The translations under genes were made by a program, and so were the position numbers. From Malurus cyaneus samueli (taxonomy: Eukaryota > Chordata > Aves > Passeriformes > Maluridae), in NCBI GenBank assembly GCA_009741485.1, contig CM019216.1, positions 40,995,522 through 41,059,521 of the forward strand: a stretch of 64,000 nt of DNA. The letters are read 5' to 3'. Positions 48,801 to 60,800 of the stretch are shown here, piece by piece; position 1 is the first letter of the stretch; every line of letters starts with the position of its first letter. The notes under the pieces are model-generated. The model had not been told where the DNA came from. It did not search any database and was given only the letters and a program-made list of their open reading frames with translations.

Positions 48801-51800
48801 GCTTTTTATTAAGAAGAATGGGAAGTAATTCCATGAAGTAAAAGTCAGGCACTCTGGAAGAAAACAACTCACAAATAGACAAGTCCTAAGGCAAAACTGT
48901 TCCTAAAGGGCAATGAATGTGTCTTTGGAAGATCTGTTCTGGATGCAGCTGACCCCATCATCCTCATGGGTCCCTTTCAAATCAGCTTTAAACATGGTGC
49001 TTTGCCATGTGATCCCCCAAAATCCCTGCCAACCCAAATCATTCAATGATTCTGACTCTGATGTGAGAATTGGAGCCAAACAATGGTCTGGGCTGTATTT
49101 TTGCCTTCTCTGGCAGTTGGGTCAGGTCATCACATTACTTTTTTACTTTAGGGATTTCTTTAATTAAAACTATTAAAAATGTAAAAGCAGTGTGAAAATG
49201 ATAAATGTAGCGTGAAAACTGTATGTTTGTTTTAACACTTGCTCATGTTGTGTTTGGGGCTATGCCTGTGAGTTCATGTTGTCTTGATGGATTTGTGGGC
49301 TAACTCTTGAGTCTAAACCAGTCTCATGATTCAGTTTGGGCAAGTACCAAATGAAAAATAGAAACTTCCTGTTCTCAAAAATGCTTATTTCTTATCTTTG
49401 GTACCCAGAGCAGTATGGCAGCATTCCTGAATGCAAACCTCTTTTGCTTAAGTGTGCGGAGACCAAGCTGAATTCAGCTTGCTAAATTACTTCTTTAATT
49501 TGAATCTTAATCTGTTGATCAATGTCTTTTATCTTGTGAGGATCCTGGATGTGAAAAGCTTTTGGGTTAAGTTTCAGGGTTCTTTCATCTGTCCTGGTTT
49601 CTTTTTAATCTTTGGTGTTGGTCTTACTGTCTTTAACTTGCCTGTCTCAGAATTGTCTTACGCAGTACCCGGACTGTGAAAGAAGTCATTCAAAAGGGAA
49701 CCAGTTATCAGATTTGCTCCTGTATTTTTTTTTTTTTTTGGGGCGGGGGACATGAATGACAGACTTTTATTAATTTTCTCTTTTTTTTAGAAAAAAGTTT
49801 ATGTTGAAGTCATTTGCCATACTGTCAAACCTGAGGATCAGTAGGCTAGAGCATTTTGATCTTTTCTGGCAAGATCTTTTGGATATTTGGATATTAAGTT
49901 CTAGAAGTACTGCCTTGGAGAATAATTTTGAGAGCTGACTTTTGTTGACTGGAGTTCCCCACTTCGCTGTTAGTTGTTAGGGCAGGTGTTTTGTAATGGC
50001 TTTGTAGATCAAGCGTTATGTGTGTTTGTTATTTACTGATTCTTTGATTGGGAAGTGTGAATAGGGAAGAAAGCTTGTATTGCAGAGTACTCATCTTGCT
50101 CTCTTTAGGAAATGTGATGCTACATTCTCCCTGCACAAGGGAACTAATTGCAGTACAGCCAGACCAACACTTTATTACTTTAATGCCATTTTTTTTTACT
50201 TGAGAATGTTTTTTTCACTAATTCCTGTAAAGTGGTCCACTTCTCCATTGAACGTTGCTTTCATTTTAAACCACTTTTTAAAAATTGTTGCATGGCTCAC
50301 TGATGGAACTAGTGCCCCAGTCAGTGAGAAGCAGCTGAAGAACTGCTTGCTGTTAAGGCAAGTGTTGTTGCAGTTTGCAGTTTTTCTTCTAGAGTTTGAT
50401 ATTTCTATGGAAATCTTAAGATGGATAATCAGGTTGAACACTGTAGTGCTGTGCCATACATCAAAACCCCAGAAAAGGATGAGAACAGTGACTTTTGCAT
50501 AAATCTGTCAAAGCCTGTTGCTTTGTGTAATTAAATGAAATCATGACTCAGAGTAAAGAAGTCACAACAGCTTTGTTTCTCTTCTACTCTCTTTGAGGAG
50601 GTAATTTGCCAGTTCAAACGGAACTCCTTTTGAGATAAAATGAAGCCAAACAGTATAGTTTAAATTCTAGTGCAGGCCAGGTTTTGCTTCAGCAAAGTTG
50701 TAGTCAACATCTTAATGAAAGTTTCCCCAGAGTAAGTCACAAATGTGACTAGATAGTTGTAAAATCATAGGCTTAGCATATGTTTGCATCTATTTAGGAG
50801 TTTTCTAAATAAGCAAAATACTTGGTTTTCTCTTATGGACTTTCACCATAGTGATGCTGCTGCAGACTTGGTTCAATTAGAAGAACTAAGACTTTTCATG
50901 CCAGGAAGAGGTGGTGGTGGGTACTGCTGTCTGGAGCTAGCCTGGGTTGTACAGGATTTGTGTAACTTTATGGGTGGAATTTGTTCATGTGCCCAGTAAA
51001 GGCTTCTCCAGCCTAATCATAGAGGGCACAGGTAAATCCTGTGTTTGTGAATAGCTCGTTGGCACTCCCGTCTCATGGAGGCTGGGGGCTTTGTAACTTC
51101 AAGTACACTCAGGTTTTTGTGATTAAGCAGTTGGGTTTGCTTTCTGTTTTATACTTAGTGAGGTTTTAATAGATGTAAATGAAACAAATGGATGTGTTTT
51201 AAATTGACTAAGACTTTATTTTGAAAAAATAAAATACTTTATCAGTTATCCTTAGTATTTCGTATGTTGACTTCTTGCCTTTTCAGGAGGTTTCTAGCAA
51301 CTTGGATAACCCAGTATAAAATCTCCTGTATTGAGGAGAATTAATCTACTGGCAGCTTTTTCAAAATAAAAAAAAATAGTGGTGCTTGGCATTTCAAGTG
51401 TGCTTATTTTTCCTGGCTTTGTCATTGAAAAGAATGTGGTTGAGAGGTTACAGTGAATAAAAAGGGATGGTGGAAGAGAAGCCTCTCTCTATCAGCCTCT
51501 TCTGTAGTCTGATATTCCTTATTTTATTGCCTAATTTCTTCTGTGATAGAATTGCGGAAGCCTCTTCCAAAATAGCAATTATTCCAGAAATAGAAACTTC
51601 TTGCACTTCTGAGCCATTACAAGAATGGTCTGCTTTGGTTTTAGCTCTGTTCTTCTTTTGTCACTTTTTACCTAAATGGTTTTATTCATGCAAATATGGT
51701 AAAAGTAGGACTAGGAAGCAAATATTTGGGTCAGATACAATAGAAGCCTTTCAGTTTTTTATCCAAAACACTTGTATTACCTCACAGGCCAAACCTTTCT

Positions 51801-54800
51801 GAAATGAATAGTCTGGGGGCACAGACACACCATGACACCGGCCATTTTCTTCATGGTAATAAAACTCCCAGTTTTGTTATGATGTAGGGGTTTTGGGGCA
51901 TCAGCTTAGAATGAATCTAAGGGGAAAAAACAATTAGTCTTACTGCCAGCCAAGTAGGCTTCTGTTTTTCAAAATTACTCCTCAAATTTGAACAAGGACT
52001 TTGATCTTCAACTTGGTGAAAGCATGGCCTTGTATGTTGAGATATTTTGAAATACTCTGAATTGAAGTTCAAGGCCATAAGAGTTTGCATAGACATTTCA
52101 GATCTCCAGCTTTTCAAAATTATACCAATTGGGACATCTTAAGAGTTGTTGAGTTGCTGTACTAATGACTTGAAATAAGCTCAATTATAAATGAGGTCAT
52201 GTTTTGAAAAGAGGTACGAACAATAGTAAACACCATTCAAGACCTTGAAACTGTCTTCAGCTACAACAGCAGCCAAAAAGGAGGCCTGAAAGAGTGGGAG
52301 AAAAAGGCAGTTTTGTTAATGTTTAAAAAAAATCTGCTGTTGGGAGACTTGTCTCTGGAATTTTGCATATTTTAATTAACTGTCTTAACACTGACATGCA
52401 TTTTCACTTAAAAGTTTTTCCAATCTGGCTGTAAATGTTCACAGGAAATGAGTTGCTTGCTTCTGGTGTCTGAACACGGGACAAGGTGGGAAGACATTGT
52501 GCATTACTAAAGATACTCTTCCCTTCAAACTCAAATTTTGATCATCATTTAATATCTTTGGGTTAGTACCTTTTAAATATTAACTTTAACATCCTTAAAT
52601 CTTATCACTGTTGCAAAAGAAAGCATACTGTCTACAAATTGAACATTATTATTCTGAGACCCCAAATATACCTCAGGATAATATGGAAATGAGCAAGGAG
52701 AAGCTCATTAAGTTGTTTGTCTTCCATATTTCCTACTTTTCTCCCTTTCCTAATGCAATAAAGTAGACTGTCCTTATTTTAGGGTGACTGGAGCATCTTC
52801 TGCATTAGATCTCCCCCTCCTTCTTGCAGAGTGTGTGTTTGAATAGAACCAAGATCAGTCTTCTACTTTCTTTACTCCCACCATATCATTGACTTTTATG
52901 ACTGCTTTCTGTGCTTTAAATTGAGTCAAGAACATTGATGGGATTTTATCAGCAATCCTAGAAGAAGTTGTCCTTTTTCTTAAACAACTTCCAGACTTCA
53001 GAACATTCATTAGAACAATTAAAAAAAATCCATTTTATGATCATGCTAAATAGCTTGAGCCTGGTAGGATGTCTGAGTTTTCAGTATTAAAAATGTACTG
53101 AACAAATTTTAGTTTTTTGAAATAAAATGTATGTTAAGGAAAAAAAACCAAACCAAACTAAAAATATAAAACCAAATTCTTAGGGTTATACAATATCTGA
53201 CAAGAATGAGGAAGTCGTTATCCTAAAGCTGTCCAATAGTGTGGTGTTTGTGAGATGTATATGTAAAATATTTCCTACAAACCTCTTTTAATTTCTGAAA
53301 GAGGACAAGAGGTTTTCTGACCTTTGGTTTGATTTTAAAGATGGTTAGCTTCAGCAAATATGGTTGGATCTACCACAGTATCCATTAGATATTGCTCAAA
53401 AATTGCTGTCTTCAAAGGGAAAATAATTCCATTTTTAAATCAAACAAAAGTCAATATAGACTTTTACAGAGCCCAAGCAATTATATTTGCTTCCTTTAGT
53501 CAAACACCCCTTTTCCTGTAATATGTTATCTAGAAAATAAGTATGCCTAAAAAGACAAATACTAAGATAGTTAAATGTATAAAAAAACTTTACACTGAAA
53601 AAATTGGTAAAAAAATGGAGGCATTAATATTTGTTCTGGTTAAATAACCTTTGTAAAAACAGGTAAAGCTGTACTCTACAAATTGATTTGTTTTTCTAGC
53701 TTTGTGTCATTCCTTGTGAAACTGCTAATCATGTTAATACAGCCTTCCTGTACAATAGAGTGTGATATTCTTTTATATTGTTAAAATGATTGTTGTTAAT
53801 ATAAAATGAAACCCAAAGAAATTAGTTTGAAAGTCTCTCATTTGGAATTTTTTTCTGTTTTTCCTTTTCACTTGTAACTTTGAGCATCAGTAGTTTTATT
53901 GAGTGCCAGCTCTTAAAAAGTACACACTGGAAAATATTCAACAATTAAATTGTCTTACAATGCTTTCAAAGTACTAGCAAATAGTTGCAGCCTTGTCAAT
54001 TAATGGAATAGTTGCCAAACATCTGAAACCCTTTCCAGACACAGATTGATGATACAAATTTTTGATTACCCTATTAATAGAGATCTAAATTAAATCTAAA
54101 AGGGGCTCTTATGTAAGAGCCATGCTTGCATATTTTTTCAGTGAGCTGGTACTACAGACCCGAGATATTACCCTTCTATTTTTTGGTTATGCTTTTTCTT
54201 TCATATTTAATTAGTGTTCTATACTGACTCCTCTATTTCTTTAACATGGCACTGTATTTTGAAAAAGCGCTTTAGATTCAAGTTGTTTAGCAATTACCCA
54301 GCTCCAAATGAGACCACAGGGTTGCAATTTTAATTTTCCTCTGTGTTGGCTCAGCCCATAGAGCTCTGAAAATGGAGCACTTTAAAATAAGTGAATACTC
54401 TTCTGCAGTGTTTTTTGTGGATGTCAATTCAGTTTCATGGATTTGATTGAATTTTGTTAAGATCTCCAGTTTTTTAGAGACTGTTTCTTTTTAGAATTAT
54501 ACTTGGAAGTGGCTATGCACAATAAAGGAAAGGGAAAGGGAAAGCAGAGTATTTCAAATTTAAAGTCTTGGCATTACTGGAAGTTTTTCCATGAAAATAT
54601 ATACTTGAGTAAAATAGAATAAGCCATCAGGTGTCATAATATATGTCCTGAATAATATTAAGAAATTGAAAATTCTTAAGCAGTATTCATTCCAGCTCAA
54701 AGTAATTCACATGAAAAAATGGTTAATAAAAGGCATACTTTGAAAAGGTATTTTTATATGTTTTTACATATACAAACATTGTATATGTTTTTACNTTGAT

Positions 54801-57800
54801 TTAAATCATGTTTAAATCAGAGATATTCTGTGTTTTCTATTCGAAGCTGAGAGAAAGAGGACGTACAATGTTCACGGTCTTTGCAGTACTGATTTTCTAA
54901 ATCCTAGTAGTTTATCTCTGTAACAAACCTGCTCTAATAGATATTTAGTGTATATACCTATGAATAGTACAATGCTGCTTAATTTTATATCCTTTTTTTC
55001 TAGGCCTATTTGCTCAAGTGGCTTAATGAGGAAAAGGATTTGTTTTGATGATGGCGGATTTGGAAACATTAAATCATTTTATGTGTTCCGATAAAAAGGC
55101 ATGTGTGCTAGGACTGGAGATGGTCATATTTTCAAAATTATCTAAAAAACCTGCAAAAACCCGAATCCCAAGCCCTGCATATGTGTTTTGCTTCTTATAC
55201 AGAATTTGCACAAAGAAATGATAACATTACTTTTGAGTTCTGAACTAGTAGTTTATTCAAGGTTGCACTTTGCTACCTAGTGCTACTGTTGTGGTTAACT
55301 GTAGCTACTTTCTTACTTTTCCACAGGTATGTGCTTGTTTTTATTTTACCCCATATCCAAATTTATTCTTTTTCTCTTGACTTGCAGCTCTTTGCCAAAA
55401 CCAAACCCCCCAAAGGTCTTTATGTCTATGGAGATGTTGGTAAGTTTCATTTGCATCCAAAGGAATTTTCTCTAAATGCATGTCTGTTCAAATTCTGGAG
55501 CGTCTGAAAGCTTTATATTTATACAGCTTCATTGGTTTAATGAATTTTACAGGCTTCATTGTCTTCCACATTATGATGTTTTTTAATATAATTACCCTCT
55601 GAATGCTGGAAGCTGTTTGATTGGGCCACATTAATCTGTGTAGTTGTTTTCAGCATTACCCATTCACTAATATTTAAGAATGCAATTTAAGAATTTGGGA
55701 AATAATTGTGGGAGAGAATTCATATATTCTAATTGCAACAGTGCAGTTTGAAAACATACTTGCTTTACAGAGGAGATACTAACATATTTTATGGATGTGT
55801 GGGGAGTGATTTTTGCAACCTTTCAGCCATCTCTGTATGAATCAAGATTTTAAAACAGAAAAATAAAAATATGGTTGTTCCAAGGTTTTGAACAGAAGAC
55901 ATAACTGTTCCTCGCAGCAGTCTGGTTTTGTACTTACTCTGTGGAAAATTATAGTTTCATTAGTGCCAAGCTAACAAACAATCATTACTGTAATCAGTAC
56001 ATACTGCTCTTAAATTAACTACCTGTTGAGTGTTTTTTATTGTTCTTATTTGAAGGCACAGGAAAGACAATGGTGATGGACATGTTCTATTCTCACTTAG
56101 AAGTAGAAAGGAAAAAGAGAGTTCATTTTCATGGCTTCATGTTGGATGTACACCAGAGTAAGTGCAGACACAGGTATTGACAAGAATTTTATGATATACA
56201 GTATCTATTAAAAAGTCTATCTCATATTCATATTAATCACTGTAATTTTATTTAAATATTTAAGCATAGGAAAATGAAGAAATTAGGAGAAAAAGCATTT
56301 TAGCATTGTCTGTCATACCAGCATAAATAATAATTGGATATTATTTCTCAAGTATCTTTTCTGAAAGAAAAATATATGTACCTGATTGTATATATAAACT
56401 TGAGTGTATTGTTTAGAATGAAAACCTTAACTAAATGTTTTCCATGTACTAATTAGCGCACGTGAAGTCCGAAGGAGGCAATTGCTAAAACTGAAAATAT
56501 AAAGGTTAAACTCAATCTGTATTTTGAATAAGCAATAACTAAATATATAAATGCCAAGGAGAATGGGAACTATTCTGGTTTACTAACTTAGTAAAGCTAT
56601 CAGTAATTTAGAGGAAAAAAGTAATAGAAAGAAGTTCATCCTAAGTTTCAGAAAGTTTTCTGATAGTGTCAATAAGACGCTTTGTTTTGACAGAGGTGCT
56701 GTTCTAGATATTTTAAAACTTGCTTCTGTTTCTGAATTCTATGACTTTATAATACTGTCAAATTATTAACTAATGCTGTATTTTACAAGTGTTGTGACAG
56801 CTGCATTTTTCTTGGGAAGCTTTCACTGGTGTAAATAACTCAAGCCACTTTTTAGTGCTTGCTTTTCCATCATTGCTGGATTACTCTTGAGATTTTCTGA
56901 GATTTCTGTCATTTGTGCTTAATCTTAACAGAAGTAGCTTCCTTCTGCAGGATTTTTTTTTCTGAATGTTTATTTATAGTCAGATGCAATACAATCCATG
57001 AGTCAGCAAAGTCTGGATTTAATAATCTTAACCTTGTGCCAGTATCATCATCTTCACATGTTGAAGTATAACTGTGTTGCTACATCTGCATTCTTTTAGA
57101 CAAATGCATTCTAAGAGTACCTTCAGAGCAAGATAAAACTGTAAGTTGTATCAGTTTATAGAAGATAAATTATAAGGGCATAACATTCAAGACGTTTTTG
57201 ATTTTTGTTTTTCATACTTCATAACGAAGTATGAATTGCAAAATCTGTGAGCTTTTAACAGTTGTGTGGATGTGGTTGAAAAGAATTTTACTATCTTGAA
57301 ACTGGATTAAGTTTGAAGCTTTCTTATTTTTACTGGATCAATTTACTATTTATTTGTTAGCTAAGTAATTTTGTTCTTCTATCCCAGGAAACAAAATAAG
57401 AAATTTTGTTCTTTTCTGTTTTATCCTCTAAGGAATACATCGCCTTAAGCAGAACTTGCCAAAGAGAAAAGCAGGATTTATGGCCAAATCGTATGACCCA
57501 ATTGCACCAGTGGCAGAGGAAATAAGCCAAGAGGCTGCTCTTCTGTGTTTTGATGAGTTTCAGGTAAGAAGTCAGATATTACTCCTTCATTTCAAGGGAA
57601 ACTTCATAAAATTACTTTTGATCTTAAAATATGATACTTGTTACTGCTAATATGGTATTTGAATCACTGGCCAATAGTGAACTGTAGAAGTTGAAGAATA
57701 AAAGTCACTTCACAATTTTGAGGATGGTGGTGTTTTGTTTTGTTTTTTTTTCCATAGTAAATAAGATGCAAGTTGGTGATGTAAGTCCCATGACAGTGCT

Positions 57801-60800
57801 TTTGTTTATCAGTCTAATCACTGATCATACAAGGAGATACTAGAGTTTGCTTAGAGGCTTATGAATACTTCAGGGCAGGGACCATCATCTTGAACTGAGT
57901 CTTTGCAGTGCCACCTGATACTTGCTTGTCACTCATCTTTGCTGTAGTTCATATAATGCAATGGATACTCTCAATGTGATTAAGGATTTTAAGAAACTTT
58001 TATTGAATTGAATGTGAAAATTAAAAATAAGCTTATAAAATGATCTTTGCCCAAGCTTGATTGTTTCATTTGTTTTACATAGCTTGTGGATTTTACTTTA
58101 AGGACATGTCACAAACTTAAATGTAAAATTCTTTATAAAAATGTTTAATAAAAACAGCTAGAGGTATTTGGCAGCTTTAACCAGCTGAGATTTATTTTTT
58201 AATTCAGAGAGAAAATGCAGAGCAAGATAAGAACAGATCTGTGTTAGTTCTCAAATCACCAACAGTAAAATAATCTATTAACTGTAAATTATCTATTACA
58301 GTTTTAAATTAATACGTTTCTGAAAGGTATAGAGAGTTCGTATCTCCTAGATGCTATTTTGTAAACCTGCACACATGAGAAAATAACTGTTTTATGGTTG
58401 GCTCCCATTAAGGGAATTTTGGTCAAGTAGTAGTTGTTCTTATTTTAAATTTCTTTGGCATTTTTCATGCAGGGGTGGTTCTTTGATGTCTGGTTTCATT
58501 ATGTGTGGAGTCATTGCACTTGCTGTTTGGTCAGAAATTTAATTTCTGCTCTTTCTAGTGAATATGGCTATGCTGGGCATCCCAAACTTCCGTGTGAAAT
58601 CTAAATACAGAGACAATTTTACTTATCCTATAAAGAAATGTGAGGGTTTGGAGAGGGAAGTGTTAAATGTCATGGCAGTAAAAGCTCAAGTGGTAGAAAG
58701 AGACTGTACCATGTGTTAGTGTAAATACCTGCTTTTCTGTATAAATGCTAGCTGCTTTCATGTTCCAATATTGCTGTGTTACCACACTGTCATGTTTCCA
58801 CATTTTAAAGGGAGAGACTATGGTATTTTTTGTTCTCAAATTGATTACCTGCTCCCCCTGCTGATTTGCTTGAGTACACCAATGACTTCAGTTGTAAAAA
58901 TCACCCGTTCTTATTGAGCTGTCACAGTTGGGAATTTAATACAAGGGCTATATTTTAAAATGTGTTTCCAAGACTTTGCATTAATATGTGAATTTTTAAG
59001 ATTTACTTGTTCTGGGTGTACTATTTTTCTAGTAGATTAGAAATTCATAGATTTCTGAATGGCTGGATTTCTTGCCTGATTTTCTGTAACATGGAACTCT
59101 ACAAAGGTTTTGACTATTGAAGAGGAATTCCAGCTTTTTGACATTTTGCAGAAGACACTGAATTTGGGATAAGAAACCCTTCTGCTTAAATAATCATAAA
59201 GTAGTGCAGTGAGAAGAGCAGCTTACATGGTGACACAATTAACATTAATAATAAGGAGCTGTATTTAACTGAAGGTGTTTACAGCTGATTTCTGCAGTGG
59301 AGATTGTGGCTTTATTTCACTGCACTCTGATTTACTCATATTTAAAAAATTGCTAGATTAAAATTAACTGGAAATAGCCGCAGGCTCAAAACATACACTG
59401 CTCTGACTTATGGACAAAGCAATTCTCTGTTTTGACAGATGAAAAGTGAGGTTGCTTTGGCAAAGTAATTGTGTATGGAGGCAACGTCAGAAAACTATTG
59501 AGATTTGCGTTAAACATTTCAAGTTGTTTTCAGATGCCTGGTGAACAAAAAGAAGACAATAAGATGAAATTAATTATCTATTTATCTTAAGAACAGAGGC
59601 AGGAATGAGTGATATTGTAAACAGGGACAGCAAAACATTGTTAATGCTCATATCTCAGATGAAACCAATTGCAGAACTTCACAAGACAAAAGCATTTCTG
59701 AGGTTGCATTTTCCTCGTTGGAAAGGGGCTAAAGCAAAACAAAAGTGAATCATCCTGCAAAGCCCAGAGGACTGTTAAGCGAGTGGAGAATTGACTTATT
59801 GATGCAGAAAAATATTTCAGTACTTCTTTTAGAAATAATTTTCTGTCTTCCAAAGTATTTTTGTATTTAAAAAAAAGGTTTTAATGTTTCTTTGTGAAAT
59901 TACTGTGTGATGGCCAGAACCTCAGTGATGGCACTCTGCTTCTGTGTTTGTCCATTTTGAAGTAGGATTTTGTCAGCATTTGCCTGAGCCCCAGGCTGTC
60001 AGGTTATTAAAGCATTGGTGTGTCTTACTGATCTTAGTCACACAGTTTACTGGAAATACTAGTCTTTTTTAAAGTCACTAAAGTCTTAAGCCATTCTAAA
60101 AATGTCTTAATTTTGAAGAAAAACCCTAAAATTAAGCCATTTGTAATTATGATCTTTCAGAACACAGGGCTGGCTAGCAGTGACCAAATAACTATACACA
60201 GGTAATTAGAAGCTCTAATTTTGTCATGGGACTGTAACCAAATCAGTATTGATAATGAAAACAGAGTCTCTCCTTTTTGAGAAGCTGAGTGATCGTGCAG
60301 TGTGAGTCTTAAGGTACCAATGGTACCATTTGTACTACAGAAGTCAGCTAACAATTTAGGGATTTTCACTAACCTGCATTCTATTAAAAACCTCTAATAA
60401 AAATTAGGCTCTTATTTTTGTGCTAATACTAATTGCTGATAATACATGCTTATGTTTGTCATTCATTACATGGAGCTGTACCAATCAGTGGCTGACTGAG
60501 TCTCAGGCACTTACACATGTAAATTAACTATTAGTCTCGTATCTTTCCTTTTTTTTCTCTTAAATGCTAATGAAATTTTTCCATTCTCTCTGGTAGCAGG
60601 CTCTCCTTATTGGTAATTTGTAGCCTTTGCTTATATTATTAGTTGCAGGAGATGCTGGGTACAGTAAAAAGCCATGAGAACTTGAAATCCTTTAGTTAAC
60701 TGTCTTCTACCTGCTTTACCTTGTAGATTATTTTTTGTCTTTCCTAAAGTGTTTCAGAGAACAAGAATTCATATTTGCATCCTGGTCCTCAAAATGGCTC

